A stretch of DNA of 64,000 nucleotides from Streptomyces venezuelae ATCC 10712 (GCF_008639165.1 NZ_CP029197.1:1240001-1304000); one strand, 5' to 3'. Shown: positions 12,252-22,067, numbered from the stretch's first letter. A program made the numbers and translations. The notes: generated by a model not told the origin, from the sequence alone.

Positions 12252-14537
12252 ATGCGACGGAGCAATCTCCCGGCGGAGCTGAACCGGTTCGTCGGACGGT
12301 CCACCGAGCAGGCCGCCCTGACGGCGCTCCTCGACGTGTCCCGCCTGGTCACGGTCGTCGGCATGGGCGGGGTCGGCAAGACCAGGCTCGCGCTGCGGGC
12401 CGCCGCGGGCACGCAGAAACGCTACGTCGACGGGGTCAGGCTCGCCGAGCTCGCGCCGCTGCGCGACCCCGAACTGATCGAGTACGCGCTGGCCGAGGCG
12501 CTCGACCTGACCGACCACACCACGAGGCCGCCGCGCGAGATGCTCGTCGAGCACCTCGCGGAGCGGCGCGTCCTGCTGGTCCTTGACGGTTTCGAGCACC
12601 TCGTGGAGGAGTGCGCGCCGCTGGTGCGGGAGCTCCTGGAGCAGGCGCCCGGCCTCTGCGTCCTGGCGGTCGGCCGGCGGCCCCTGCGGGTGGCCGGCGA
12701 GACCGTGTTCCCGCTGGCCCCGCTGGCCGAGGCGGACGCGGTGGCGCTGCTCGCCGAGCGCGCGGCGGAGGCGGGCGCCCCGGCGCTGCCGGGGGCGGCG
12801 GCCCCGCACGGGGCACCGGCCCTGACGGGCGCGCCGGGCCGGCCGGGCCTCCCGGCGCACGGCAGCGACACCGCCATCGGCAGCGGCATCGGCGTCGGGG
12901 GCTCCGCACCGCGCTCCCCCGTCCCGGCCCGTCCGGGGGCCCCGGACGCCGTCCGTGAGCTGTGCCGGCGGCTCGACGGCATTCCGCTGGCCCTCGAACT
13001 CGCGGCCGGGCGTCTCCCGCTGCTCTCCGTCGAGCAGATGCTGCACCGCCTCGACGACCGCTTCCGGCTGCTCACGGACGGCGCGCGCGGCGCGCTCCCC
13101 CGCCATCAGACGCTGCGCACCGCCATCGGCTGGAGCCACGAGCTGTGCACCCCGGAGGAGCGGCTGCTCTGGGCGCGGCTCTCGGTATTCCCCGGCGCCT
13201 TCGACCTGGAGGCGGTGGAGTACGTCTGCGGGGGCCCGGAGCTGCCGGCGGAGCGCGTCCTGGATCTGCTGGGCGGGCTGCTCGCCCAGTCGCTGCTGGT
13301 ACGGGAGGACACCCCGCTGGGTCCCGCGTACCGGATGCTCGACACCGTCGCGGCGTACGGGTCGGAGTGGCTCGCGGCGCTGGACGACACGGAGCGGATG
13401 AGGCGGCGGCACCGCGACTGGTACATGGGCCTGGCGACCTGGTGCGAGCTGGAGTGGTTCAGTCCGCGTCAGGCGGAGGTGGCGGCGCGGACCGAGGCGG
13501 CGCTGCCGCATCTGCGGGCGGCCCTCGACCTGTGCCTCGAACTCCCGGAGGACGCGCACCTCGCCCAGCACCTGGCGGGCACGCTCTGGTTCGCATGGGT
13601 GGGCTGCGGGCGTCTCTCGGAGGGGCGGCACTGGCTCGAACGGGCCCTCGCGCTGGACTCCGGGCACGAGGAGGCGCGGCTGAAGGCACTGTGGGTGCTC
13701 GGGTACGTGGCGGTGCTCCAGGGGGACGGTACGGCGGCGGTGGCGGCGCTCCACGAGTGCGGGGAGCGGGCCAGGTCCTCGCACAACGCGCTGGCGGAGG
13801 CGTACGCGACGCACCGGATGGGCTGTCTGGCGCTGCTCACGGACGACCTGCCGCGCGCGGAGGAGCTGATCGGGCGGGCCCTCGAGGAGTACCGGGCGCT
13901 CGGCGAGCTGAACAGCAACGTGCTGATGGGGCAGATCGAGGTGGCGCTCGCCCGGGCCTTCCGGGGCGACTGGGACGGGGCGGGCGCGCTCTGCCGGGAG
14001 GTCCGGGACATCTGCGAGGAGCGGGGCGAGCTGTGGGCCCGGGCGTACGCGCTCTACGTCCTCGGGTTCTCTGCGCTCGACCGTGGCGCGTACGCGGAGG
14101 CCCGGGAGCTGCTCACCGAGGCCGTGGTCATCAACCACACCTTCCGCGACCTGGTCGGCCTCGTCCTGGCGATCGAGGTGCTGGCGCTGGTGACGGTGTG
14201 CCAGGGCGATCCGGTGGGCGCCGCGGTCCTGCAGGGGGCGGCGGCGACGCTGTGGGACGCGGTGGGTGTCCGGCTCTTCGGCTCGGTGGCGTTCGACGCG
14301 CCGAGGACGCTGTGCCAGCGGCGGTCCGAGGAGGCGCTGGGCCGTGAGGCGTACGAAGCCGCGTACCGGGAGGGGCAGGCGCTGTCGGCGGCGGAGGCGG
14401 TGGAGCTCGCGGTCGCGGCCCGCCCGGACCCGACCACCGGCGCTCCGGCCGGGGAGTCCGCTCCGCGTCCCTTCCGTACGGCCAAGGTCGGCGGCGGTCC
14501 CGGGAACGCGGAAGCCCGCCGGCTCCCCCACCGGTGA
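12252..14537 (+). CDS. STAND-type NB-ARC ATPase with TPR-like C-terminus
   Basis: The product has 761 residues. The Walker A is GMGGVGKT (37-44) and Walker B is VLLVLDGFE (about 107-115). The winged-helix arm contains RLDGIPLALELAAGRLP and LRTAIGWSHELCTPEERLLWARLSVFPGAFDLEA. The second half is helical repeats resembling TPRs. Unlike AfsR/SARP or LuxR-family relatives, there is no DNA-binding domain at either end, so it may act through protein partners. An Ala/Gly/Pro-rich insertion of about 58 residues (174-231) splits the ATPase region. It is divergent from the alaS unit and convergent with rpsD. Function is unknown; a signalling or regulatory role is inferred from the fold. Confidence 0.9.
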   Translation: MRRSNLPAELNRFVGRSTEQAALTALLDVSRLVTVVGMGGVGKTRLALRAAAGTQKRYVDGVRLAELAPLRDPELIEYALAEALDLTDHTTRPPREMLVEHLAERRVLLVLDGFEHLVEECAPLVRELLEQAPGLCVLAVGRRPLRVAGETVFPLAPLAEADAVALLAERAAEAGAPALPGAAAPHGAPALTGAPGRPGLPAHGSDTAIGSGIGVGGSAPRSPVPARPGAPDAVRELCRRLDGIPLALELAAGRLPLLSVEQMLHRLDDRFRLLTDGARGALPRHQTLRTAIGWSHELCTPEERLLWARLSVFPGAFDLEAVEYVCGGPELPAERVLDLLGGLLAQSLLVREDTPLGPAYRMLDTVAAYGSEWLAALDDTERMRRRHRDWYMGLATWCELEWFSPRQAEVAARTEAALPHLRAALDLCLELPEDAHLAQHLAGTLWFAWVGCGRLSEGRHWLERALALDSGHEEARLKALWVLGYVAVLQGDGTAAVAALHECGERARSSHNALAEAYATHRMGCLALLTDDLPRAEELIGRALEEYRALGELNSNVLMGQIEVALARAFRGDWDGAGALCREVRDICEERGELWARAYALYVLGFSALDRGAYAEARELLTEAVVINHTFRDLVGLVLAIEVLALVTVCQGDPVGAAVLQGAAATLWDAVGVRLFGSVAFDAPRTLCQRRSEEALGREAYEAAYREGQALSAAEAVELAVAARPDPTTGAPAGESAPRPFRTAKVGGGPGNAEARRLPHR

Positions 14538-14555
14538 GGGCGGGGAAGCGGCGGG
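14515..14555. terminator. Hairpin between convergent genes, overlapping a stop codon
   Basis: CCCGCCG (14515-14521) pairs with CGGCGGG (14549-14555), with a further inner CCCC/GGGG pairing after a small internal loop. It covers the stop codon of the NB-ARC gene and lies just past the end of rpsD on the opposite strand. It probably ends both transcripts, although no U-tract follows, as is common in Streptomyces. Confidence 0.55.
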
Positions 14556-14587
14556 CCCGCGTGGGTGGTACTGCGCCGTGCTGAGGA

Positions 14588-15202
14588 TCAGCGGGCGTAG
14601 TACTCGACGACCAGCTGCTCGTCGCAGATGACCGGGATCTCCTTGCGGTTCGGGTCGCGGTCGAGGCGGAAGGCCAGGGCCTTCAGGTTGACCTGCAGGT
14701 AGCGCGGGGTCTCGCCGTCGGCGGCGAAGCCACCCTCGCGGGCCATCTCGAACAGCGGCTTGGTGCGGCTGCGCTCGCGGACCATCACGACGTCGTCGGG
14801 ACGGACGCGGAACGACGGCTTGTCGACCTTGCCACCGTTGACCTGGATGTGGCCGTGAACGACCATCTGGCGGGCCTGGTAGATGGTGCGGGCGATGCCC
14901 GAACGCAGGACCAGGGCGTCGAGGCGACGCTCGAGCTCGACGACCAGCGCCTCGCCCGTCTTGCCCTCGGCCTTCTTGGCGCGGTCGTAGGCACGCGCCA
15001 TCTGGCGCTCGCTGATGTCGTACTGGGCGCGCAGACGCTGCTTCTCGAGCAGACGGACCTTGTAGTCCGAGTTCTGCTTGCGGCCACGGCCGTGCTCGCC
15101 CGGCGGGTAGGGGCGGGCCTCGAAGTACTTGACGGCCTTCGGGGTCAGCGCGATGCCGAGGGCACGCGACTTCTTGACCTTGGGACGGGACTGGTTCGGC
15201 AT
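14588..15202 (-). CDS. rpsD: 30S ribosomal protein S4 (zinc-free form)
   Basis: It is a primary 16S rRNA-binding protein and assembly nucleator. The product has 204 residues. The N-terminus [21 protein letters not shown] lacks the four Cys of zinc-binding S4 proteins, so this is a C-minus version. The S4 RNA-binding domain follows ([31 protein letters not shown]). A strong GAGAGG lies upstream of the ATG. It is monocistronic here, with a long leader (see 15203-15593). Confidence 0.97.
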   Translation of the reverse strand: MPNQSRPKVKKSRALGIALTPKAVKYFEARPYPPGEHGRGRKQNSDYKVRLLEKQRLRAQYDISERQMARAYDRAKKAEGKTGEALVVELERRLDALVLRSGIARTIYQARQMVVHGHIQVNGGKVDKPSFRVRPDDVVMVRERSRTKPLFEMAREGGFAADGETPRYLQVNLKALAFRLDRDPNRKEIPVICDEQLVVEYYAR

Positions 15203-15593
15203 GAACCAACCTCTCTATCTGTTGCGAAACGGCTTCACCAGGGTTAGGGGAGGTCGCATCCGCAGCCCGGGAAACCCACGTGGTCCGTCCAGGACGGACC
15301 TGTGGGCAGCCGCTCCCAGGTCTGGGCACATACGTGCAGCACGCGAACGACCCACCGCCGCTCCCGGGAGTCCCGGGGGGTGGTGGGTGGCACGCGACAC
15401 CTTCGAAGGTGCGCGACGCTCCTGGAAACCCCGCCCGAGGGCCGGGTCTCCGGCTGACTGTCCCGTTCTGGTGTGCCGACCGGAGCCGGACACGGGACGC
15501 AGCAATCCGGACCAGTGTACCGGGTCCACGGGGCGCGCTCGCCCGCGGGCCCGGTCCCGGCCCGCGGCGCGGGGTCGCGCCGCCGGGCGCGTC
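15203..15593 (-). promoter_or_regulatory. Long structured leader of rpsD with candidate promoter
   Basis: This 391-base stretch between rarA and rpsD holds no credible gene. On the minus strand a -10-like TACACT lies at 15514-15519, which would give a leader of about 300 bases. It contains several strong hairpins. CCCAC-GGTCCGTCC pairs with GGACGGACC-GTGGG over 15275-15306. CCCACC/GGTGGG flank a CTCCCGGGAG palindrome over 15351-15387. CGCG and CACCT pair with AGGTG and CGCG over 15394-15416. S4 represses its own mRNA in several bacteria, so autoregulation is a reasonable inference, but the first hairpin could also end rarA transcription. Confidence 0.5.
15514..15519 (-). promoter_or_regulatory. 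Candidate -10 element for rpsD
   Basis: TACACT on the minus strand fits the TANNNT pattern of HrdB-type promoters. No good -35 is visible 16-19 bases upstream. Confidence 0.4.
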
Positions 15594-16952
15594 CTACTCG
15601 TCGCCCTTCAGCCTCGCCCGCACGCGCTCCACCACGTCCGCGTAGCGGGCTTCCGCGCCGTAGCGGGTGGGTTCGTAGTAGTGCTTGCCGTGGATGGTGT
15701 CCGGGGCGTACTGCTGGGCCGCGATGCCGCCGGGGACGTCGTGGGGGTAGACGTAGCCCTGGGCGTGGCCCAGTTTGGCCGCGCCCTTGTAATGGCCGTC
15801 GCGCAGGTGCGGCGGGACCTGACCCGCGAGGCCGCCCCGCACGTCGGCCAGGGCGGCGCCGATCGCGGTGGTCGCCGCGTTCGACTTGGGGGCCAGGGCG
15901 AGGGCGATGGTGGCGTGGCTCAGGGTGAGCGCCGCCTCGGGGAAACCGATCATGGCGACGGCCTGGGCGGCGGCGACGGCGATCGGCAGGGCGTTGGGGT
16001 CGGCGAGGCCGATGTCCTCGCTCGCGGAGATCATCAGGCGCCGGGCGATGAACCGCGGGTCCTCCCCCGCCTCGATCATGCGCGCCAGGTAGTGCAGGGC
16101 CGCGTCCACGTCCGAGCCGCGAATGGACTTGATGAGGGCGCTGGCCACGTCGTAGTGCTGGTCGCCGTCCCGGTCGTACTTCACGGCCGCGCGGTCGACG
16201 GTCTCCTCGACCGTCTGGAGGGTGATCTCCGGCTCGCCCTTGGCGATGGCGGCGCCCGCGGCCGCCTCCAGGGCGGTGAGGGCGCGCCGGGCGTCCCCTC
16301 CCGCGACGCGCAGGAGGTGGGCCTCCGCGTCCTCGGGCAGGGTCACGGCCCCGCCGAGGCCGCGCTCGCCGGTGAGCGCCCGGGCCATCAGACCGCGCAG
16401 GTCGTCGTCGGTGAGCGGCTCCAGGGTGAGGAGCAGGGAGCGGGAGAGCAGCGGGGAGATGATCGAGAAGTACGGGTTCTCGGTGGTGGCGGCGATGAGC
16501 GTCACCCAGCGGTTCTCGACGGCGGGCAGCAGGGAGTCCTGCTGGGCCTTGGAGAAGCGGTGGATCTCGTCGAGGAAGAGGACGGTCTCCTTGCCGTAGC
16601 CGCCGACCGCCCGGCGGGCGCCGTCGATGACGGCCCGGACCTCCTTGACGCCGGCGGTGATCGCCGAGAGCTCCACGAACCTCTTGTTGGTCGCCTTGGA
16701 GACCACGTACGCCAGGGTCGTCTTGCCGATGCCGGGCGGACCCCAGAGGATCACCGAGGAGGCACCGGCGGGGCCGCCGTCCCCGTCGCCGACGAGTCGG
16801 CGCAGCGGTGATCCGGGCTTGAGCAGGTGCTGCTGGCCCACCACCTCGTCGAGGGTGCGCGGGCGCATCCGGACGGCCAGCGGGCTGCTGGCGGGGTCCT
16901 TCTCCTGGCGGTCTTCGGCTGCTGCGGTAAAGAGGTCGGGCTCCACAGTCAT
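15594..16952 (-). CDS. rarA: Replication-associated recombination protein A (RarA/MgsA)
   Basis: It is a AAA+ ATPase that acts at stalled replication forks. The product has 452 residues. The Walker A motif is [11 protein letters not shown], Walker [16 protein letters not shown], sensor-1 [11 protein letters not shown], and the C-terminal tetramerisation domain contains [32 protein letters not shown]. The ATG sits about 40 bases downstream of the VKOR gene's stop on the same strand. Identity is secure from the RarA-specific C-terminus. Confidence 0.95.
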   Translation of the reverse strand: MTVEPDLFTAAAEDRQEKDPASSPLAVRMRPRTLDEVVGQQHLLKPGSPLRRLVGDGDGGPAGASSVILWGPPGIGKTTLAYVVSKATNKRFVELSAITAGVKEVRAVIDGARRAVGGYGKETVLFLDEIHRFSKAQQDSLLPAVENRWVTLIAATTENPYFSIISPLLSRSLLLTLEPLTDDDLRGLMARALTGERGLGGAVTLPEDAEAHLLRVAGGDARRALTALEAAAGAAIAKGEPEITLQTVEETVDRAAVKYDRDGDQHYDVASALIKSIRGSDVDAALHYLARMIEAGEDPRFIARRLMISASEDIGLADPNALPIAVAAAQAVAMIGFPEAALTLSHATIALALAPKSNAATTAIGAALADVRGGLAGQVPPHLRDGHYKGAAKLGHAQGYVYPHDVPGGIAAQQYAPDTIHGKHYYEPTRYGAEARYADVVERVRARLKGDE

Positions 16953-16988
16953 GAAGCCTAAGTCAGGGGACTGACAGAGCGGGTCCGC

Positions 16989-17612
16989 TCAGCTGGTCCA
17001 GAAGTCCCACCAGCGGGTCAGGATCAGCATGCCGATGATCCCGATGTGCAGGACGGGCAGGATCCAGGTGAACTCGTCGAAGAAGGTCCTGAGGCCGCGG
17101 GGGGCGGGGATGACGCCGTTGCGGACGTTGTGCGAGGTCACGTACCAGAACATGACGATGGTGGCGACCCAGGCCAGGCAGCACCACAGGCAGAGCGAGT
17201 TGATCTCGTACAGCGACTGGTACATCAGCCAGGTGCAGAAACCGACGCCGAAGAGGGTGCCGGCGTTGAGGCCGAGCCAGTACCAGCGGCGGTAGCGGGC
17301 TCCGGCGAGCAGGCCGACGCCGATCGCGACCACCATGGCGTAGGTGACGAGGCCGAGCATCGGGTTCGGGAAGCCGAAGACCGAGGCCTGCTCGCTCTTC
17401 ATGATGTTGCCGCAGGAGACGATCGGGTTGAGGCTGCAGCCCGGGACGAAGTTCGGGTCTTCCAGGAGCTTGAACTTGTCGATCGTGATGACCCAGGCGG
17501 CGAGCGCCCCGGCCGCTCCGGTGATCACCAGCAGCCAGGCGAGGGCCTTGCTCGCGCCGATCGTGCCCGCTGTTTCCGTACCCGCGTTCGCCATGGCTGC
17601 ATTCTGCCTCAT
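16989..17612 (-). CDS. Vitamin K epoxide reductase family membrane protein
   Basis: VKOR homologues reoxidise DsbA-type thiol oxidases using quinone. The product has 207 residues with about five membrane helices. The Cys pairs are at positions 59 and 67 (VPGCSLNPIVSCGN) and the active CLWC at 141-144. The start at 17612 is preferred because GAGGG lies 7 bases upstream; an internal ATG at 17594 (MANAGTE) is possible. No dsbA is adjacent, but a DsbA-like gene lies at 54105 in this window. A role in extracytoplasmic disulfide formation is inferred. Confidence 0.9.
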   Translation of the reverse strand: MRQNAAMANAGTETAGTIGASKALAWLLVITGAAGALAAWVITIDKFKLLEDPNFVPGCSLNPIVSCGNIMKSEQASVFGFPNPMLGLVTYAMVVAIGVGLLAGARYRRWYWLGLNAGTLFGVGFCTWLMYQSLYEINSLCLWCCLAWVATIVMFWYVTSHNVRNGVIPAPRGLRTFFDEFTWILPVLHIGIIGMLILTRWWDFWTS

Positions 17613-17679
17613 GCGGTGACCCTCGCCGCCGTGGGCGGGGAGGATGCCGGGCGGCGGACCGCCCGGCATCCATGCTCCC

Positions 17680-18942
17680 TTACGCGAGTCGCGTTCGGAC
17701 CGCTTCCACGAGGCCGTCCAGCGCCACCGCCTGCTGCTCGCCGGACTCCATGTCCTTGAGCTGGACGACACCCTCGGCGAGGTCGCGCTCACCGGCGACG
17801 ATCGCGTAGCGGGCGCCGGACCGGTTGGCGTTCTTCATGTGGCCCTTCAGGCCCTTGGCGCCGAAGGAGAAGTCCGTCGCCACACCCGCCTTGCGCAGCT
17901 CGGTGACGACGCCGAACAGCACCCGGCGGGCCTCGTCGCCCAGCGGGACCGCGAAGACGCTGGTGGCGGCGGGGATGTCGAGCTCGATGCCCTCCGCCTC
18001 CAGGGCGAGGACCGTGCGGTCCACACCGAGCGCCCAGCCCACCGACGGCAGCGCGGGGCCGCCGATCATCTCGGAGAGACCGTCGTAGCGGCCGCCGCCG
18101 CCGACCGCGGACTGCGAGCCGAGACCGTCGTGGACGAACTCGAAGGTGGTCCGGGTGTAGTAGTCGAGGCCGCGGACCAGCTTGGCGTCGTCCTCGAAGA
18201 CGACGCCCGCCGAGGTGATCAGGGCGCGCACCTCCTCGTGGTACGCCTTGCAGGCGTCGCACAGGTAGTCGCGCAGCAGCGGGGCGCCGACCAGCTGCTT
18301 CTGCACGGCCTCGCGCTTGTCGTCGAGGACGCGCAGCGGGTTGATCTCGATGCGGCGGCGGGTGTCGTCGTCGAGGTCGAGGCCGCGCAGGAAGCCCTGG
18401 AGCGCCTCGCGGTAGACGGGACGGCACTCCTTGTCGCCCAGCGAGTTGAGCAGGATGCGGAAGTTCCGCAGGCCGAGCGAGCGGTACGCCTGGTCGGCGA
18501 GGATGATCAGCTCGGCGTCGAGCGCGGGGTCCTCGGCGCCGATCGCCTCGGCGCCGACCTGCGAGAAGTGGCGGTAGCGGCCCTTCTGCGGGCGCTCGTA
18601 GCGGTAGTACGAGCCGGAGTACCAGAGCTTGACCGGCAGGTTGCCCTGCTTGTGGAGGCTGGCCTCCAGGGCGGCGCGGAGCACGGACGCGGTGCCCTCG
18701 GGGCGCAGGGCGAGCTTGTCGCCGCCCTTGGTCTCGAAGGCGTACATCTCCTTGCTCACGATGTCGGTGGATTCGCCGACGCCGCGGGCGAAGAGGTTCA
18801 CGTCCTCGAAGCCGGGGGTCTCGACGTAGCCGTAGCCGGACGTGCGCAGCGGCGCGGCGATCGCGTCGCGGACCGCGAGGTACTGGGCGGAGAAGGGGGG
18901 GATCAGGTCGTACGTGCCCTTGGGGGCCTTGAAGGTGCTCAC
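17680..18942 (-). CDS. hisS: Histidyl-tRNA synthetase
   Basis: It charges tRNA-His. The product has 420 residues, starting [16 protein letters not shown] at GTG 18940-18942. Class II motif 2 is [19 protein letters not shown]; the histidine-specific loops [15 protein letters not shown] and [17 protein letters not shown] are present; motif 3 is [13 protein letters not shown]; the C-terminal anticodon domain is intact. The SD is weak. It lies 10 bases downstream of the MBL hydrolase gene on the same strand. Confidence 0.97.
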   Translation of the reverse strand: MSTFKAPKGTYDLIPPFSAQYLAVRDAIAAPLRTSGYGYVETPGFEDVNLFARGVGESTDIVSKEMYAFETKGGDKLALRPEGTASVLRAALEASLHKQGNLPVKLWYSGSYYRYERPQKGRYRHFSQVGAEAIGAEDPALDAELIILADQAYRSLGLRNFRILLNSLGDKECRPVYREALQGFLRGLDLDDDTRRRIEINPLRVLDDKREAVQKQLVGAPLLRDYLCDACKAYHEEVRALITSAGVVFEDDAKLVRGLDYYTRTTFEFVHDGLGSQSAVGGGGRYDGLSEMIGGPALPSVGWALGVDRTVLALEAEGIELDIPAATSVFAVPLGDEARRVLFGVVTELRKAGVATDFSFGAKGLKGHMKNANRSGARYAIVAGERDLAEGVVQLKDMESGEQQAVALDGLVEAVRTRLA

Positions 18943-18952
18943 GGAAGTCTCG

Positions 18953-19660
18953 TCACATTCCTCGTCGGGGAGCGTCGGTGCTCCCGAGGCCGGCCGCGAC
19001 GTCCCGCAGATAGGGGTTGGTCGCGCGCTCCTGGCCGATGGTCGTCTGGGGACCGTGTCCCGACAGCACCACGGTCGAGTTGTCGAGCGGCAGGCACACG
19101 CGGGCCAGCGATTCGAGCATCTCGTCCATGTCACCGCCGGGCAGGTCGGTGCGTCCGACGGAGCCGGCGAACAGCAGGTCTCCGGAGAAGAACACGGAGG
19201 GGATCTCCGTGGTCTCCGGCATCCTGAAGGTCACCGACCCCTTGGTATGACCGGGCGCATGGGCGACGGAGAAGTCCAGACCGGCGAGCTTCAGCTCGGC
19301 GCCGTCGGTGAGCTCTCGCACGTCGTCGGGTTCTCCCACGGTCAGCTCGCCCATGAGGGGCATCCCGATGGAGCGGCCGAGGGCCTTCTCCGGGTCGCTC
19401 ATCATGTAGCGGTCCGACGGGTGGATCCACGCGGGGACGTCATGGGCGCCGCACACCGGGACGACGGAGGCGACGTGGTCGATGTGTCCATGGGTGAGGA
19501 CGACGGCGACGGGCTTGAGCCGATGCTTCTTCAGCGTCTCCTCGACACCCTGGGCGGCCTGGTGGCCCGGGTCGATGATCACGCACTCCTCGCCTGCGGC
19601 GGGGGCGACCAGATAGCAGTTGGTCCCCCAGGCCCCGGCGGGGAACCCGGCAATCAGCAC
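18953..19660 (-). CDS. MBL-fold metallo-hydrolase (glyoxalase II-like)
   Basis: The product has 235 residues. The metal-binding signature is [11 protein letters not shown] (HxHxDH), followed by [11 protein letters not shown] (third His), [20 protein letters not shown] (Asp) and [13 protein letters not shown] (last His). This spacing is typical of glyoxalase II-like or persulfide dioxygenase-like hydrolases. The substrate is not predictable. The start is GTG 19658-19660 with AAGGAC 4 bases upstream. It is likely co-transcribed with hisS, a common arrangement in actinobacteria. Confidence 0.92.
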   Translation of the reverse strand: MLIAGFPAGAWGTNCYLVAPAAGEECVIIDPGHQAAQGVEETLKKHRLKPVAVVLTHGHIDHVASVVPVCGAHDVPAWIHPSDRYMMSDPEKALGRSIGMPLMGELTVGEPDDVRELTDGAELKLAGLDFSVAHAPGHTKGSVTFRMPETTEIPSVFFSGDLLFAGSVGRTDLPGGDMDEMLESLARVCLPLDNSTVVLSGHGPQTTIGQERATNPYLRDVAAGLGSTDAPRRGM

Positions 19661-19823
19661 GTTCGTCCTTAGATGTCGTCCGGCACGGGGGCGCGGAATT
19701 CTCGGCGATCACGGAATGCGGCAGATCAGAGCCTACCGGCGGTGCCGGTTCCACAGCCAACCCGTATACGGTACGGGCACACCCGGCCAGGACAGGAACA
19801 GACGAGCGACAGGAGCGGAACCG

Positions 19824-20621
19824 GTGGTCACCAGCGATCAGCGGCGGCGGCAGCTTGCCAGGGAGAAGTACGCGCGGCAGCAGCAGCGGCGGGAGGAGTC
19901 CCGGCGCAAGGCCAAGCGCCGCAACACCGTCATCGCGGCGGCCCTCGCGGTGGTCCTCGCGGCGGGCGGCGCGGTGTACGCGTCCGTGGCGCTGACGGGC
20001 GACGACTCCCCCAAGGACAACGCGGCGGGTTCCGACGGTTCGGCGAGCGGCCCGACGCCCTCGCAGAGCCAGTCGTCGGGCGCCGAGCCGAAGATGTCGG
20101 TGGACGCCAAGGCCACGTACGCCATGGCGCTCAAGACCAACGAGGGCGACATCACGATCACCATGGACGCGGCGAAGACCCCGCGCACGGTGAACTCCTT
20201 CCACCACCTCGCGGGGAAGAAGTACTTCGACGGGACGAAGTGCCACCGGCTCACCACCCAGGGCATCTTCGTGCTCCAGTGCGGTGACCCGAAGGGCGAC
20301 GGCACCGGCGGCCCGGGCTACACCATCCCGGACGAGAACCTCGACGCCCTCGGCAAGGCCGACGCGCAGGGTTCGGTGACGTACCCGGCGGGCACGGTGG
20401 CCATGGCCAACACCGGGCAGCCCGGCAGCGGCGGCTCGCAGTTCTTCCTCGTCTACAAGGACACCAAGCTGCCGCCGAGCTACACGCCGTTCGGGAAGAT
20501 CGACGCGGCCGGCCTCAAGGTGGTCCAGGACGTGGCCGCCGCCGGTGTCACGGGCGGCGCCACGGACGGCGCCCCGAAGAAGGCCGTCACCATCGAGAAG
20601 GCGACCGTCGCGAAGAAGTGA
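19824..20621 (+). CDS. Membrane-anchored cyclophilin-type peptidyl-prolyl isomerase
   Basis: The product has 265 residues. The GTG start at 19824 has GGAG 8 bases upstream. A basic N-terminus (RRRQLAREKYARQQQRR) and one membrane helix (NTVIAAALAVVLAAGGAVYASVAL) are followed by a Ser/Gly/Pro linker and a cyclophilin domain. That domain contains FHHLAGKKYFDGTKCHRLT, GDGTGGPGYTIPDE and MANTGQPGSGGSQFFLVY. The domain is predicted to face outside and to assist folding of exported proteins. It is divergent from the MBL gene. Confidence 0.93.
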   Translation: MVTSDQRRRQLAREKYARQQQRREESRRKAKRRNTVIAAALAVVLAAGGAVYASVALTGDDSPKDNAAGSDGSASGPTPSQSQSSGAEPKMSVDAKATYAMALKTNEGDITITMDAAKTPRTVNSFHHLAGKKYFDGTKCHRLTTQGIFVLQCGDPKGDGTGGPGYTIPDENLDALGKADAQGSVTYPAGTVAMANTGQPGSGGSQFFLVYKDTKLPPSYTPFGKIDAAGLKVVQDVAAAGVTGGATDGAPKKAVTIEKATVAKK

Positions 20622-20671
20622 GCCGGGGTCCGCACCCGCGCGTGACCGTCGAATCTCGGTCGTGCTGAGTG

Positions 20672-20701
20672 CGGACAGCCGGGCCGCGGTTCGCCTAGAT
20701 T
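20672..20701 (+). promoter_or_regulatory. Candidate promoter for the DUF349 gene
   Basis: CGGACA (20672-20677) and TAGATT (20696-20701) are separated by 18 bases and match the HrdB-type pattern in four of six and at the TANNNT positions. The gene starts about 120 bases downstream. Confidence 0.4.
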
Positions 20702-20820
20702 GGCGTTGTGCAGCGTTGGGCCTTCGGCCTCGCTGCGGATGGCGGGCGAGGCCCGCCGGGAAACTGTGGACGATGCCCGGGGGGTACGACCCCGCGACGG
20801 CATCATGGTGAGGAGGCGCT

Positions 20821-22050
20821 GTGAGCAGCGACCCGTGGGGCCGCGTCGACGAGACGGGCACCGTGTACGTGCGGACGGCCGAGGGTGAGAAGGTCGTCGG
20901 ATCGTGGCAGGCCGGCACCCCTGAGGAGGCCCTGGCCTACTTCGAGCGCAAGTACGAGGGCTTGGTTGTCGAGATCGGCCTCCTCGAGAAGCGGGTGAGG
21001 ACCACCGACCTCTCGGCGAAGGACGCCACCGCGGCGATCGAGCACATCCGCCAGCAGATCGACGAGCACCACGCCGTCGGTGACCTGGCCGCGCTCGCGA
21101 CCCGCCTCGACAAGCTGGTCGAGACGGTGGACTCGCGCCGTGAGGAGCGCAAGGCGCAGAAGGCCAAGCAGACCGACGAGGCCCGCGCCGCCAAGGAGAA
21201 GCTCGTCACGGAGGCCGAGGAGCTGGCCCAGAGCGAGCAGTGGCGTTCCGCGGGCGAGCGCCTGCGGGCGCTCGTGGACACCTGGAAGGGCCTGCCCCGG
21301 CTCGACCGGAAGTCGGACGACGAGCTGTGGCACCGCTTCTCGCACGCCCGTTCGGCGTTCTCGAAGCGGCGCAAGGCCCACTTCGCCTCGCTGGACGCCC
21401 AGCGGGAGGACGCCCGCAAGGCGAAGGAGCGCCTGGTCGCCGAGGCGGAGTCGCTGTCGAACTCCACCGACTGGGGCACCACGGCGGCCCGCTACCGCGA
21501 TCTGATGGCGGAGTGGAAGGCGGCCGGCCGCGCCCAGCGCGAGCACGAGGACGACCTGTGGAACCGCTTCCGCGGCGCCCAGGACGTCTTCTTCGCGGCG
21601 CGCGGCGAGGTGTTCGCCGAGCGGGACGCGGAGCAGACCGAGAACCTCAAGCTGAAGGAGGAGCTCGCGACCGAGGCCGAGAAGCTGCTGCCGGTGTCGG
21701 ACCTGAAGGCGGCCCGCGCGGCCTTCCGTTCCCTCAACGAGCGGTGGGAGGCCATCGGGCACGTGCCGCGTGACGCCCGTCCCAAGGTCGAGGGCCGGAT
21801 GCACACGGTGGAGCGGGCGATCCAGGAGGCCGAGGAGGCCGAGTGGCGCCGGACGAACCCGGAGGCACGCGCGCGTGCCGCGGGTCTGACCGGTCAGCTG
21901 CAGGACGCGGTCGAGAAGCTGCGCAAGCAGATCGACGCGGCCCGTGCCGCCGGGAACGACGCCAAGGCCGACAAGCTCGCCCGCGAGCTCGAGGGCCGTC
22001 AGGCGCTGCTCGACCAGGCTCTGAAGGGCCTGGAGGAGTTCGGCGGCTGA
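20821..22050 (+). CDS. DUF349 domain protein, mostly coiled-coil
   Basis: The product has 409 residues, with a GTG start preceded by GAGGAGG. After a short N-terminal domain (WGRVDETGTVYVRTAEGEK) the rest is highly charged helix. It holds three DUF349-type repeats, recognisable from W-K and LW-RF spacing: VDTWKGLPRLDRKSDDELWHRF, MAEWKAAGRAQREHEDDLWNRF and NERWEAIGHVPRDARPKVE. No catalytic motif or membrane segment is present. DUF349 proteins are widespread in actinobacteria and of unknown function. It is convergent with relA. Confidence 0.92.
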   Translation: MSSDPWGRVDETGTVYVRTAEGEKVVGSWQAGTPEEALAYFERKYEGLVVEIGLLEKRVRTTDLSAKDATAAIEHIRQQIDEHHAVGDLAALATRLDKLVETVDSRREERKAQKAKQTDEARAAKEKLVTEAEELAQSEQWRSAGERLRALVDTWKGLPRLDRKSDDELWHRFSHARSAFSKRRKAHFASLDAQREDARKAKERLVAEAESLSNSTDWGTTAARYRDLMAEWKAAGRAQREHEDDLWNRFRGAQDVFFAARGEVFAERDAEQTENLKLKEELATEAEKLLPVSDLKAARAAFRSLNERWEAIGHVPRDARPKVEGRMHTVERAIQEAEEAEWRRTNPEARARAAGLTGQLQDAVEKLRKQIDAARAAGNDAKADKLARELEGRQALLDQALKGLEEFGG

Positions 22051-22067
22051 CACGGCCGTTGACCGTA

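Noticed and set aside
12147..15329. A 1060-residue open frame on the minus strand opposite the NB-ARC gene
   Set aside because: Its composition is Arg/Pro/Ala-rich nonsense, it runs through rpsD in another frame, and the plus-strand gene has clear ATPase motifs.
15215..15529. A 104-residue open frame in the rpsD leader
   Set aside because: It has no SD, no domain signal and lies on top of strong hairpins; a structured leader explains the region better.
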